64,000 nt of DNA from Verrucomicrobiia bacterium (GCA_030432235.1 JAUIHT010000005.1:62001-126000), one strand, 5' to 3'. Shown: positions 7,585 to 16,986, counted from the stretch's first letter. Notes: a model not told the origin generated them from the letters alone. Numbers and translations are program-made.

Positions 7585-9764
7585 CAACGAAGTCCCACGC
7601 GACGGCGCAGGAACCATTCCAGACCGGCGGCAATGAGTAAGAGGGCGAGAAAAAGGGCGTTATGGGTCCAGTAAATACGTTCTTCGATGGTGGGCAAGCC
7701 TGCGGCGAGTTTTAGGGGCAGCAGCGATGCGGCATCGGTGTAGGGTGCGTATCGACCACTGGTCACCCGTGCGAGGTCGCGCAGGGGTTGTTCTCGGAAA
7801 GCAATGTCCTCGTTTTCCCGGCCTTGGCGGGCGGCGGCGAAGTACTCCTGGCGGTTGAGGGATTCCCCGTCGGGCAGAGTGACGTGATAGGAAACGCGGT
7901 ACTCGCCGGGCTCCTTGGCGACGGACAACCCGGTGAAAAGTCCGGGCTCATAGGGGCTGGGGGTGAGGGTGACTTCGGGCAGGGGCTCCCCGCCGGGGCC
8001 GGTTATGCGTGCCTGGACGCGGGCCTCGGAGGCCGGAAGGAAATCGCGGCCTAGCACGCGCAGCTCCAGGGCAAGCGGCTCGCCGACGGGGCGGACGTTT
8101 TCGTGGCCGGGGATTTCGAGGCGTGGTTTGCCGCCCGCAGCCAGCCAACTGAGCAGGTAATGCCAGAAAATGCGGTACTGCTCGCCGCCGCGCTCGCTAT
8201 CCATCTGCCAGCGCCAGGAGGCATCCGTGCCCAGAAAGGCGACGCGCCCGGCGCCATAGGCCTGCAGGGCCAGCACGGGCAGGTTACCGTGTTCCGTGCG
8301 AGCGGCCACACGGGCGCCGCGAGACAGCTCGACGGCGGTCGCGGCGGGGGTATCGACGGGCAGATAGGGGCCGGGCGGCATGAAAAGCACGCCTCCGGTG
8401 GCTTCGCGGAAAACCGGATCGAGGGTTAGCTCGAGTGTTTCGCGGCGTGTTGCCTCGACCAGTTCCGCGCGGCGAACCGGCAGCAGGGCCTGCATGGACT
8501 CAGGGGCCAGCTCCGGTGGCCCGAGGAAAAGGATGCCGCCGGCACGGTCTTCCAGGAAGGAGCGCAAGGTTTCCCTCACCGGCTCGCTCAGCTCCGGCAG
8601 GACGCTGGTTTCGACCAGGAGGACTCGGTTTTGCAGGTAGGCCTCCGTTTCCTCCGGGAATTTGCCGGGCTCGAATTCCTCCTGCTCGTCAAAGCCCTGC
8701 TGGTAAAACTTGTCCTCGCCCAGGCGGATGAGCGAGCGCATGGCAAACTGCTCGTCCGGCTTGAGCATCTGCTGGAGGAAGCGGTAGTTGTTCCCGAGTC
8801 GATTGCTCAAATAAAGCACCTCAAGCTTGTCCGGCGGCGTGATTTCCACGGCGGCGTAGGCGCTGTTGTCGGCGGGGTTGAGGTCCTCCGGCGGGACATC
8901 CCGGAAGCGCGCCCGGTAAACATTGAAGCCGTGAATTTCCGGCAGGGCCTCAAAAGCGAGGGTGTTTTTAGCGCCGGGTTCGAGAGTGACTGCTCGACTT
9001 TCCAGAAGCTGCTCACCGGCGTAAAATTCCACCTCGGTCTCAAGGAGGCGGTTGCTTTCGTTCGCCGCGACGACATTGAGCGGCAGGGCCTCTCCGGCCG
9101 GAGCTTTGCGGGGAGGTTCCTTGAAATGCAGGCCGAGGTTGGCCGGAGGGCGCGTATTGCCGATGCCCACGGTGGACAACGGCACGCCCGCGGCGCGGAA
9201 GCGTTTGCCCGCCTCCAGGGGGCTTTCGCCGTCCAGAGAAATGCCGTCGCTCAGCAGTACGACCGCGGCCAGGGGCCGGTTTCCCTGGGCTTCGGTGGCA
9301 AGGATTTCATCGAGGGCCTGCCCGATGTCAGTGGTGCCCGGCTGCAAGTCCAACTGGGTGTTGCGGGGCAGCAGGGAGTCCACAAAGGGGTACACTTCGA
9401 CGGAAAAACTCTCCTCCAGGGGGCTCAGCAGCGAATTTTGACCTTGGTCTTCCGTGGAGAGCAGGCTTTTCAGGACCTCCAGGCGCGGGCGATCCCCGGT
9501 GTCGGCCGTGGCCATGCTCCCGGAGACGTCTGCCAGGACGGCCACGCGAACCCCATCCGGATCGGGTGTCCTCACGATATGGTAAGGGTTGGCCGCCAAG
9601 AGGATGGCCAGTGCGACGGCCACCAGGCGCAGACCGAGCAGAAGCGCCAGATAGCGGCGGGGCAGGGCGCCCCGTGCTCGCCAGGCCAGCCATACCGCCA
9701 GTGCCACCAGCGCCAGCGCGGCGACGGCGAGGAGCCAGAGCGGAATAGGGGTATCGAAGGCCAT
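7584..9764 (-). CDS. VWA-domain membrane protein
   Basis: About 726 residues from the MAFDTPIPLW start. Two N-terminal membrane helices (about 8-28 and 37-59) are followed by a von Willebrand A domain whose metal-ion site DVSGS is at 79-83. A long extracytoplasmic region contains a ThuA/amidotransferase-like segment (around GGILFLGPPEL) and beta-sandwich sequence. A single C-terminal helix (ALFLALLLIAAGLEW) ends in a basic cytoplasmic tail. This architecture is widespread next to MoxR and DUF58 genes in Planctomycetes and Verrucomicrobia; neither partner is present in this window. Upstream in-frame ATGs would add 38 residues lacking a plausible signal, so the shorter start is preferred. Confidence 0.85.
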   Translation of the reverse strand: MAFDTPIPLWLLAVAALALVALAVWLAWRARGALPRRYLALLLGLRLVAVALAILLAANPYHIVRTPDPDGVRVAVLADVSGSMATADTGDRPRLEVLKSLLSTEDQGQNSLLSPLEESFSVEVYPFVDSLLPRNTQLDLQPGTTDIGQALDEILATEAQGNRPLAAVVLLSDGISLDGESPLEAGKRFRAAGVPLSTVGIGNTRPPANLGLHFKEPPRKAPAGEALPLNVVAANESNRLLETEVEFYAGEQLLESRAVTLEPGAKNTLAFEALPEIHGFNVYRARFRDVPPEDLNPADNSAYAAVEITPPDKLEVLYLSNRLGNNYRFLQQMLKPDEQFAMRSLIRLGEDKFYQQGFDEQEEFEPGKFPEETEAYLQNRVLLVETSVLPELSEPVRETLRSFLEDRAGGILFLGPPELAPESMQALLPVRRAELVEATRRETLELTLDPVFREATGGVLFMPPGPYLPVDTPAATAVELSRGARVAARTEHGNLPVLALQAYGAGRVAFLGTDASWRWQMDSERGGEQYRIFWHYLLSWLAAGGKPRLEIPGHENVRPVGEPLALELRVLGRDFLPASEARVQARITGPGGEPLPEVTLTPSPYEPGLFTGLSVAKEPGEYRVSYHVTLPDGESLNRQEYFAAARQGRENEDIAFREQPLRDLARVTSGRYAPYTDAASLLPLKLAAGLPTIEERIYWTHNALFLALLLIAAGLEWFLRRRVGLR

Positions 9765-9952
9765 TGAAGAAATTACTAGCATATTTATCACCCTAATCAG
9801 AGCGAACAGTTTTTTTAGTGGAAACCGAATCAGGGCACCAGGTTCCCATCCATTCCTAAAAAGCTCTGCGCCTTCCATGGCTCCGTAGCAAAAACCCGTT
9901 CCCTTTTCGCCTTGGCATCAGGCAGGTGCTGGCCTACAAACCCGCCCTTTAC

Positions 9953-10963
9953 ATGCTTGGAACCAAACGCAAGAACGACGATGCCGGACTGGAGGCGCTG
10001 CGAACCGAAAACGCCGCCCTGCGCACACGCCTGGAGGCGCTGGAGGCCGCGCTCCCGCGTGCCTCGGCCATCAACATCGCGGCGGTCTGCAGCATTCGCC
10101 CCGGCAGGCCTCTGGTCGAGCCCATCGGGCAGGTGACCGCGCTGGAGCAGCAGGACACTACCATCGACCACTTCGCAGGCATTGAGGAGCCCGTCGACTG
10201 GCGTGCGGCCATGCAAAAGGACACCTGGCCGGTGCCCGCCCTGGAGGACCGTGAGCATTACTTTCCCGGGCAGGATTTGGACTACTGGCTCAGCGGCCTG
10301 CGTGACTACAAGCGCATGTGCCAGGAGCTTGAAAAAGTGGGCAGCCCGCTGAAAAAGGGCGACCGCATCTTTGATTTTGGCGCGGCCAGCGGGCGCGTCC
10401 TGCGACACTTTCTGGCTCAGCACCCCGAACCGCTCGAACTGGCCTGCGCGGACGTCAACGAGAACCATGTCGCGTGGGTGGCGCAGCACCTGCCGCAAAT
10501 CGAGGCCACGCAATGCCACAGCATCCCGAGCCTTCCCTACGAGGACAATCGCTTCGACCTGGTCAGCGCCTTTTCTGTCTTCACCCACATGGACGAGTGG
10601 GAAACCACCTGGCTGGCCGAGCTGCGCCGCATCCTCAAACCCGGCGGGTATGCCTGGCTGACCGTCCAGACCGAGCAGACCTGGGCCACGCTCAATCCCG
10701 ACCATTTCCTTTTTCAGCACCTCTACAACAATCGCCACATCCTGAAGGAGGGCACGGTGAACGCGGAGATGTTTGCCGCTCCGATGCCCAAGGACAAGGT
10801 GGTCTTCACTTTCAGCAACAACGTCGTCTACAACACCTGCACCTTCCAGAGCATCGAGTACTGTCGCCGCGTCTGGGGGCGTTACTTCGAGGTGGTAGAC
10901 TTCCTGCCGCGCGGCAGTGACTTCCAGGATGTCTTTTTGCTGCGCAAACGAGCCGAGGCTTAA
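9953..10963 (+). CDS. Class I SAM-dependent methyltransferase
   Basis: About 336 residues. A short N-terminal coiled coil (LEALRTENAALRTRLEALEAA) precedes a Rossmann methyltransferase domain: IFDFGAASGRVLRHF is the SAM-binding motif I, LELACADVNENHV motif II, and NRFDLVSAFSVFTHM with LKPGGYAWLTV are the later motifs. The gene opens a plus-strand glycan cluster and ends six bases before the triple glycosyltransferase. Its substrate is probably a sugar or lipid-linked glycan, inferred from context. An ATG at 9926 would add nine residues. The gap to the divergent VWA gene (188 nt) should hold both promoters. Confidence 0.8.
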   Translation: MLGTKRKNDDAGLEALRTENAALRTRLEALEAALPRASAINIAAVCSIRPGRPLVEPIGQVTALEQQDTTIDHFAGIEEPVDWRAAMQKDTWPVPALEDREHYFPGQDLDYWLSGLRDYKRMCQELEKVGSPLKKGDRIFDFGAASGRVLRHFLAQHPEPLELACADVNENHVAWVAQHLPQIEATQCHSIPSLPYEDNRFDLVSAFSVFTHMDEWETTWLAELRRILKPGGYAWLTVQTEQTWATLNPDHFLFQHLYNNRHILKEGTVNAEMFAAPMPKDKVVFTFSNNVVYNTCTFQSIEYCRRVWGRYFEVVDFLPRGSDFQDVFLLRKRAEA

Positions 10964-10969
10964 TCCGCC

Positions 10970-13822
10970 ATGATCCATCTTTACTGCTGCTACACCGAGG
11001 CCCACGCCGTACTCTTTCGCGAGTACTTCGTGCCGTCGTTGAGCAACAACGTGCTCGTCCATGCCCTGCGCCTCGATATCGCAGGGCCCGGTGACTTTCT
11101 CAGCAACGAATTCCTCGACTGCATCCGGCGCAAGATTGACCTCATCATCGACAGCGTCGACCGCCACGCGGGCGACATCATCGTCTGGAGCGATATCGAT
11201 ATCGTGCTCTTCGGCGACTTCGAGCCGGAGGTGCGCAAGCTTTTCGACAAGCGCCCGGACCTAGACATGGTTCTGCAGCGCGAGGGCAAACATACTTCGG
11301 ACGTCAACAGCGGCTTCTTCGCCATGCGTTGCGGTCCCCGCGCCCGCCGCTTCTTCGAGCGCGTCAAGGAGACCATGCTGGCCAACCCGGAGAAGAATGA
11401 GCAGCCCGTGGTCAACGAGCTTCTCTTCGGCGACGAGGACCTGGTGACCTGGGACTACCTGCCGCTGTGGTACGTCGCCCGCAGCCATAACTGGCCGCCG
11501 GAAACGCCCATGCGTCTGTACCATGCCAACTGCACCGCCGGCGCGGACGGTATCCGCCAGAAAAGGATTCAATTCGCCGATTTGAAGGAGTATCAGGATT
11601 ACGCCACCGTGAAAGTCTGCCTCGTCACCCCGGAGCTTGTCGGGCCGCGCCGCAACAGCGGCATCGGTACGCACGCCTTCTATTATTCGCGCCATCTCGC
11701 CCGCCAGCCCGGCCACGAGGTAACCGTCCTGTTGACCGCGGAGCAGACGGTGCCGTACCCGGAGGAGGGCGTGGGCTGGGAGAAGCATTTCAGGGAAGAG
11801 CACAACATCCGCCTGGTGCGCCTGCAGAACGAGCCACCGCTCTACGATCAGGTAGGCTGGTTCAACCAGTGGTTTTCCCTGCGCTCCCAGCAGGTCTACG
11901 CCTGGTTGCGCAACAAGAATTTCGACATCGTCCACTTCCAGGACCTCAACGCCGACGGGTTCTTCACCCTGCAGGCTCGCGAGACCGGTGTTGGATTCCA
12001 AAAGTGCGCCATGACCGTCACCGTCAACGGGCCCAACCTATGGGCGCGGCAGGGCATGAAGCAATTCGCTGATTCGCCGGTGGACGATGCCTTGATCAAC
12101 TTCTGCGAAAGCTACTGTTTGGCCAAGGCCGACATGGTGTTGGCTCCAAGTGAGTTTGCACTGCAATGGTGCCGCGACCAGGGCTGGCCTCTGGCCGAGC
12201 GCCAGCAGGTGGCCCCATACCTGATTGAGAAGCTTGAGCCTGTCAATCAACCCGGCCAGCCCTATGCGAAGCCGCGCGAAATCGTCTTTTTCGGCCGCTT
12301 GGAAACCCGTAAGGGTCTGCTGATTTTCCTTAAGGCCATCAAGCGGCTCCATAGCGAGGGCAAGCTAAACGATATCGAGCGACTGTGGCTGATCGGCGGC
12401 AACGCCTTCCATCTGGAGTTCGACTCGCGCGAGATTATCTACGAGTTCCTGACCAAGGAAACGCCGGGTCTGCCCTTTACGGTCGAGGCTTATCTGGACC
12501 ACCACGCCTGCCTCGACTTCCTGCGCAAGCATCACGAGGCGCTCGTCGTCACACCATCGCTGACCGAGACCCTGGGCTACACGGTCATTGAGTCGCTGGA
12601 GCTGAACCTCAATATCATCGCGACCAAGGGTGGAGCCATTCCGGAACTGTTCGAGGACGCCGCCCGCCTGTGCGAACCCGATGCGGCCTCCCTGGCCACG
12701 CTCATGGGGAAGGCTCTCGACGGCGAACTGCCAGCGCCACGTAAGGCCTACGCTCCGGAGAAGTCACTCGCGGCCTGGCAGCAGGTCGACGAGACTTGCC
12801 AAGCAGTCATCCAGGAGAAAATCGTCGCCATGGAGTCTCTGCCGGGCGAACCCCGGATCAGCGTTTGCATCCCGCATTTCAACTACGGCCCCTACCTGCG
12901 CGAGCAGCTTTCCAGCCTGGCCGCGCAGACCTATGCTTCCTTCGATGTGGTCGTACTCGACGACGGCTCGACCGAAACGGAGTCACAGGAGATTTTTGCC
13001 CAACTCGAAAAGGAGTACGCTGCGGACGAGCGTTTCCGTTTTATAAAGCAGGACAACGCCGGGCTGTGCGCCGCCCGTAACCGTTTAGCCAAGGAGGCCA
13101 AAGCCGACTACATCGTCTTCTGCGATGCCGACAATATCTCCGAGCCCGGCATGCTCAGTGCACTGGCGCGTGCCATCGTGGTCTCCGGGGCCGATTGTGT
13201 GACCTGCCACATGAGCAAGTTCCGCGACGACCCGGAGAGCGGCCGCCGCAAGAAGCTCGACGTTTACACGCCGCTGGGGCCCTGTCTCGAGGCCGGCCCA
13301 TACTGCGACCCCTTCGGCGATGCCAACTTCATCATCCGTAAAGCGGTTTTCGAAGATCTGGGTGGCTTCCGTCATGTGCCGCAGACTGCTTCGGAGGACT
13401 GGGAGTTCCTCGCCGAGCTTTGCCTGCGCGGCTACAAGCTCGAGGTCGTGCCGCTGCCGCTCTTTGCCTACCGCGAGCACGGTGAGTCCAACATGCGCCA
13501 AACGCCGTTCTTCGACACGCGTATGCGCACCCTCCAGCCGTACTTTGAACGCCTGGGTGAATCCTGGCAGCGGCGACTCCTTTACAATGCCGTCGGCACG
13601 CACGAGCGCCAGGAGGCGTTGCGCCGCTGCGGTATCGTGGACAAGTATTCGCAAGAGGAAATCATGACGCATCGCGCGCATATCAAATCGCTTCAGGCGG
13701 ATATCGAACAAGCCCACAGGGCTCGCCGGACCGACCGTGAAGCGCTGCGTAAGGCCAATCCGCTGCTCTTCGGCATTCTCAAATGGCTGGCCAAGCGCAA
13801 GCAGGGCAAAGGCGATTCCTGA
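10970..13822 (+). CDS. Three-domain glycosyltransferase
   Basis: A 950-residue protein in which three glycan-acting modules are fused. Residues 1-205 resemble nucleotide-diphospho-sugar transferase-type domains (IVWSDIDIVLFGDF has a DxD-like motif). Residues about 214-620 form a GT-B glycosyltransferase of family 4, with VFFGRLETRKGL and the ETLGYTVIE glutamate pair. Residues about 628-870 form a GT-A family 2 domain (RISVCIPHFNYGPYL, VVVLDDGST, FCDADN). The last 70 residues are a charged coiled coil (about 885-945). It is cytoplasmic with no membrane helices. Together with the adjacent methyltransferases and Wzt-like ATPase it points to assembly of a modified surface polysaccharide. Confidence 0.88.
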   Translation: MIHLYCCYTEAHAVLFREYFVPSLSNNVLVHALRLDIAGPGDFLSNEFLDCIRRKIDLIIDSVDRHAGDIIVWSDIDIVLFGDFEPEVRKLFDKRPDLDMVLQREGKHTSDVNSGFFAMRCGPRARRFFERVKETMLANPEKNEQPVVNELLFGDEDLVTWDYLPLWYVARSHNWPPETPMRLYHANCTAGADGIRQKRIQFADLKEYQDYATVKVCLVTPELVGPRRNSGIGTHAFYYSRHLARQPGHEVTVLLTAEQTVPYPEEGVGWEKHFREEHNIRLVRLQNEPPLYDQVGWFNQWFSLRSQQVYAWLRNKNFDIVHFQDLNADGFFTLQARETGVGFQKCAMTVTVNGPNLWARQGMKQFADSPVDDALINFCESYCLAKADMVLAPSEFALQWCRDQGWPLAERQQVAPYLIEKLEPVNQPGQPYAKPREIVFFGRLETRKGLLIFLKAIKRLHSEGKLNDIERLWLIGGNAFHLEFDSREIIYEFLTKETPGLPFTVEAYLDHHACLDFLRKHHEALVVTPSLTETLGYTVIESLELNLNIIATKGGAIPELFEDAARLCEPDAASLATLMGKALDGELPAPRKAYAPEKSLAAWQQVDETCQAVIQEKIVAMESLPGEPRISVCIPHFNYGPYLREQLSSLAAQTYASFDVVVLDDGSTETESQEIFAQLEKEYAADERFRFIKQDNAGLCAARNRLAKEAKADYIVFCDADNISEPGMLSALARAIVVSGADCVTCHMSKFRDDPESGRRKKLDVYTPLGPCLEAGPYCDPFGDANFIIRKAVFEDLGGFRHVPQTASEDWEFLAELCLRGYKLEVVPLPLFAYREHGESNMRQTPFFDTRMRTLQPYFERLGESWQRRLLYNAVGTHERQEALRRCGIVDKYSQEEIMTHRAHIKSLQADIEQAHRARRTDREALRKANPLLFGILKWLAKRKQGKGDS

Positions 13823-13832
13823 ACCATTTTCC

Positions 13833-15221
13833 ATGAGCCAACCCGTAGCAACCGACGCCGTGCTCGCCGCCTGGGGAGTGTCGAAGCGCTACCGGCTCTG
13901 GAAGACACCCGCCGCCCGCCTGTATGCGCCCGCCAGTCTGGCCTGGGGACGGCTGGTTGGACGGGAGCCCGAGCCGGGCCGTTATTACCGTGACTTCCAG
14001 GCCCTCGCGCCGCTGGACCTGGAGATCAGGCCGGGCGAGTGCCTCGGCATCATCGGCAAGAACGGCTCCGGCAAGAGTACCCTGTTGCAAATCCTCGCCG
14101 GGACGCTCCAGCCCACCAACGGGGAGGTCGTTCGCCGCGGCCAGATTGCGGCCTTGCTGGAGCTCGGCACGGGCTTCAACCCTGAGTTCACCGGCCGCGA
14201 AAACGTCTTTCTCTATGCCGCCATCAACGGCCTCTCCAGAGAGCAGACCGACGCTATCTTTGACAGTGTAGTGGAGTTCTCCGGTCTGGCGGATTTCATC
14301 GACCAGCCCCTGCGCACTTACTCGAGCGGGATGAAGGTGCGCCTGGCTTTTTCCGTCCTGACCCACCTCAAGCCGGACATCCTCATCATCGACGAGGCCC
14401 TGGCCGTGGGGGACGCCGCCTTCGTGCAGAAATGCATGCGGTGGCTGCGCGGCTTCATCGAGGAGCATACGGTGCTCTTCGTCTCGCACAGCATGAGCGC
14501 CATCACCGACCTGTGTTCGCGCGCGGTCTGGCTGCGCGACGGGCAAATCGCTTACCAGGGTCATCCCAAGCGCACCACCGAGCTCTACCTGGAATCCATT
14601 TACGAGGACCAGGGCAAACTCAGCGACGAGCAAACCTCCCGCAAGACCGAGACCGCCGATGCCGACCCCGCCGGGCACAAGGACGTCCGTTCGGAGGTCC
14701 TGCAGGCGGAGCCGCAACGCAACGAGCTGGCCTTTACCGCCTTCGACCCTGGTGCGCAGGCCTTCGGTCAACGTCAGGCCAGCATCGCACATGTGGAGAT
14801 GCAGGATGAGCTTGGCAACCCCATCCACCTGACCGCCGGCGGCGAGGTCGTGCGATTGCTGGTCTTCGTCAAGGCGGAGACAGACATCGTTTCGCCCATC
14901 GTGGGCTTTGGCGTGAAGGACCGCATGGGCCGCGAACTTTTTCACGACAACACATTTATCACGAGTCATCGTACCGACGCCGCGCCGCTGACTGTTCCGG
15001 CGGGCAGGAAATTCGTGGCCACGTTTGTCTTCCGGATGCCGTACTTTCCTCACGGGCAGTACTTCGTCTTCGCCGCCGTCGCCACCGGCGTGCATGACGA
15101 TCACGTGCAGCAGCACTGGGTCCACGAGGCCTTGCGCTTTTCCGCCAACCCTAACCGCATCTGCCTCGGCCTCCTCGGGCTGCCCATGATGGATGTGCGA
15201 CTCGATAAGATTGAAGATTGA
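13833..15221 (+). CDS. Wzt-like polysaccharide ABC transporter ATPase
   Basis: About 462 residues from the MSQPVATDAV start. The N-terminal nucleotide-binding domain carries Walker A GKNGSGKST (75-83), signature YSSGMKVRLAFS and Walker B DILIIDEALAVGD. After about residue 280 a second, beta-rich domain follows; in Wzt-type exporters this domain recognises the chain terminus of the glycan before export. The usual partner, an ABC-2 permease such as Wzm, is absent from the window, so it either lies elsewhere or the ATPase serves a remote permease. The last five codons (DKIED) coincide with the first units of a heptamer array. A start at 13737 would overlap the upstream gene and lacks family support. 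Confidence 0.9.
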   Translation: MSQPVATDAVLAAWGVSKRYRLWKTPAARLYAPASLAWGRLVGREPEPGRYYRDFQALAPLDLEIRPGECLGIIGKNGSGKSTLLQILAGTLQPTNGEVVRRGQIAALLELGTGFNPEFTGRENVFLYAAINGLSREQTDAIFDSVVEFSGLADFIDQPLRTYSSGMKVRLAFSVLTHLKPDILIIDEALAVGDAAFVQKCMRWLRGFIEEHTVLFVSHSMSAITDLCSRAVWLRDGQIAYQGHPKRTTELYLESIYEDQGKLSDEQTSRKTETADADPAGHKDVRSEVLQAEPQRNELAFTAFDPGAQAFGQRQASIAHVEMQDELGNPIHLTAGGEVVRLLVFVKAETDIVSPIVGFGVKDRMGRELFHDNTFITSHRTDAAPLTVPAGRKFVATFVFRMPYFPHGQYFVFAAVATGVHDDHVQQHWVHEALRFSANPNRICLGLLGLPMMDVRLDKIED

Positions 15222-15313
15222 TGAGCCTGAATTTCGGATGTTTAAATCTTACCAGTCGTTCTGCCGTTGCCCGAAGGGCGAGTCCGCAAATCTGAAATCA
15301 CTAATCAAATAGC
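15209..15313. repeat. Inverted pair of heptamer arrays between two glycan genes
   Basis: The left array (15209-15243) has 7-nt units beginning GATTGAA, GATTGAT, GAGCCTG. The right array (15286-15313), read on the opposite strand, has GCTATTT, GATTAGT, GATTTCA, GATTTGC. The two GATT-led arrays are inverted around a core of about 42 nt that includes a CCGTTGCCCGAAGGGCG-type palindrome. The right array ends four bases before the ATG of the next gene, while the left array encodes the C-terminus of the ATPase. Confidence 0.6.
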
Positions 15314-15317
15314 TAAC

Positions 15318-16238
15318 ATGGCCGCTCCCGACCAACTCCTCAAAGTCCTTTACGCCGAATCGCCCTACGAGGGCTTTCCGCTTGAGCAGCATCCCGAGCG
15401 CAGCGGCGGCTGGCACAGCGACAACACCGTCATCGACCGCATCGTGGGCGAGACCAAGCCGGGCCTCATCATCGAGGTGGGGTCGTGGCTCGGTGGCTCG
15501 GCCATCCACATGGGCAAGCTCCTGCAAGCGCAAGGGCAGGGCGGGCGCGTGCTGTGCATCGACACCTGGCTGGGCGCGGCGGAGTTCTGGGATTCCAAGC
15601 AGGACGAGCAGCGCTACCAGGCTCTCGCGCTCAAGAACGGCTACCCGACGGTCTTTTACCAGTTTCTCGCCAACGTCATCCACGCTGGTTTGCAGGATAC
15701 CATCGTACCTTTTCCACAGACGGCCAACAATGCCTCCGTCTGGCTGGCCAAGCGTAAGGTCAAGGCGGGTCTGATTTACATTGACGGCAGCCACGAGGAG
15801 GAGGATGTCGCCGCCGACCTGGCCCATTACTGGGAGCTGCTCGAGGACGGCGGCATCATCTTTGGCGACGACTACGATGCCTACTGGCCCGGAGTCATCA
15901 TCGCGGTGAACAAGTTCGCCACCGACCGCGGCCTGGAGGTCGTGCAGGAGGGTGGGTTCTGGAGCATCCGCAAAACCCACGCCGCGCCCGCTCCGTCCAA
16001 ATGGGGTCCGCAGGACGAGCTTGCCGCCCTGCGTGCCGAGAACGCCATCCTCCGCGCCCAGCAAACCGCTTCCCTGGCACGCACCGAGGAGATGGTCAGC
16101 CTGCAGGTTCACATCGAGAATTACATCAAGATGATCAAGACCGAGACCGCCCGCGCCGGCTTCTTCTACGGCAAGCTGGCCAAGGCCAACGCCGCCCTCG
16201 AAGCCGCCGGCCTCCCTGCCATCGAGATGGAACCGTAG
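15318..16238 (+). CDS. CmcI-like class I methyltransferase with C-terminal coiled coil
   Basis: About 306 residues from the MAAPDQLLK start. The SAM-binding motif is LIIEVGSWLGGSAIHMGK and later motifs include GGRVLCIDTW and GLIYIDGSHEEEDVAADL, typical of the Methyltransf_24/CmcI group that modifies sugars or antibiotics. The last 60 residues form a coiled coil (DELAALRAENAILRAQQ), like that at the N-terminus of the first methyltransferase of the cluster, which suggests that the two share a docking partner. A start at 15267 would translate repeat DNA and is rejected. The ATG directly follows a heptamer array. Confidence 0.82.
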   Translation: MAAPDQLLKVLYAESPYEGFPLEQHPERSGGWHSDNTVIDRIVGETKPGLIIEVGSWLGGSAIHMGKLLQAQGQGGRVLCIDTWLGAAEFWDSKQDEQRYQALALKNGYPTVFYQFLANVIHAGLQDTIVPFPQTANNASVWLAKRKVKAGLIYIDGSHEEEDVAADLAHYWELLEDGGIIFGDDYDAYWPGVIIAVNKFATDRGLEVVQEGGFWSIRKTHAAPAPSKWGPQDELAALRAENAILRAQQTASLARTEEMVSLQVHIENYIKMIKTETARAGFFYGKLAKANAALEAAGLPAIEMEP

Positions 16239-16255
16239 CAGGGCACCTCTAATCA

Positions 16256-16297
16256 CTACGGCACGCCGCAAGCGGCGGCCCTACGAGGCTGCGGCTG
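16256..16297. repeat. REP-like palindrome
   Basis: Just after the methyltransferase stop a perfect 6-bp hairpin CGCCGC-AA-GCGGCG (16264-16277) is embedded in CTACGG...CCCTACGAGGCTGCGG. It resembles in style, but not in sequence, the hairpin array at 1341-1528. Confidence 0.5.
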
Positions 16298-16398
16298 AAT
16301 TTAATCTGCTCCCAAAGGAGTCCTTTACTCAATCCACGAGACAGGTTTCGCTAAATCAACTAGCGACTCTTCCAGAGATTTTCTTTGGGGCATCCGCC

Positions 16399-16986
16399 TC
16401 AAACATATCGACGGTACTGCTTGCCGACTAAAATGGCGATGCATGTAAATATCCCAAAGTATACAGCGGCCGCTGAGGGCTCGGGCACTACAGTAAGCGA
16501 ATGTTCATTGATTTCATCGAAAGCCAGTGGACTGGAACTGCCTGTTGCAAGCCAGTGTGTGGCCAGAAGGACCGTACTGATATCAAAAGTGTACGCACCC
16601 AATGGAGTACCGGCGTCAGCGACTATAGTCTGAGTCAGTGCTAATGTCGGAGATGCAGGAAAAGGTGTCAAATCGCTTAACCCGACATCAGAAACAAGGC
16701 GATCTGCATCCAGGGTGCCTGTTTCAGATAGCGCGGATGTAAAAAATGTTTCATTAAGCTCATTGGTATATCCAGTAATGCTAAAATGGACACCATCCCC
16801 AATGGCCAGATTTGTAGCCAGAAAGCCATTTACTGTTTCAGCATCATAGCTAATAGTGTACGTGAGATCAAAGGTCTCCCCCGGAATGATTGTATCTGGG
16901 CCTGCAACGCTTAAGACAACGAGGGCCTGCATACTGCCAATATAGGCAAAAAAAGCAATGAATGTGGCTAAGATGTTACGATTCAT
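16399..16986 (-). CDS. PEP-CTERM sorting-domain protein
   Basis: A 195-residue secreted protein. It has an N-terminal signal peptide (to about MQALV), a beta-rich body, and a C-terminal PEP-CTERM tripartite signal: VPEPS at 167-171, a hydrophobic helix (about 172-187) and the basic tail GKQYRRYV. PEP-CTERM proteins are processed by an exosortase (EpsH/XrtA-type) and are linked to exopolysaccharide; no exosortase gene is in the window. The body function is unknown. Base composition is lower in GC than the flanking genes. It lies next to the glycan cluster. Confidence 0.85.
   Translation of the reverse strand: MNRNILATFIAFFAYIGSMQALVVLSVAGPDTIIPGETFDLTYTISYDAETVNGFLATNLAIGDGVHFSITGYTNELNETFFTSALSETGTLDADRLVSDVGLSDLTPFPASPTLALTQTIVADAGTPLGAYTFDISTVLLATHWLATGSSSPLAFDEINEHSLTVVPEPSAAAVYFGIFTCIAILVGKQYRRYV

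Noticed and set aside
9830-11167. A 445-codon minus-strand frame across the first methyltransferase and glycosyltransferase
   Set aside because: Both plus-strand genes have strong family motifs; the antisense translation has none.
13779-15125. A 448-codon antisense frame over the Wzt-like ATPase
   Set aside because: Walker A, signature and Walker B motifs are on the plus strand; the antisense frame is a composition artefact.
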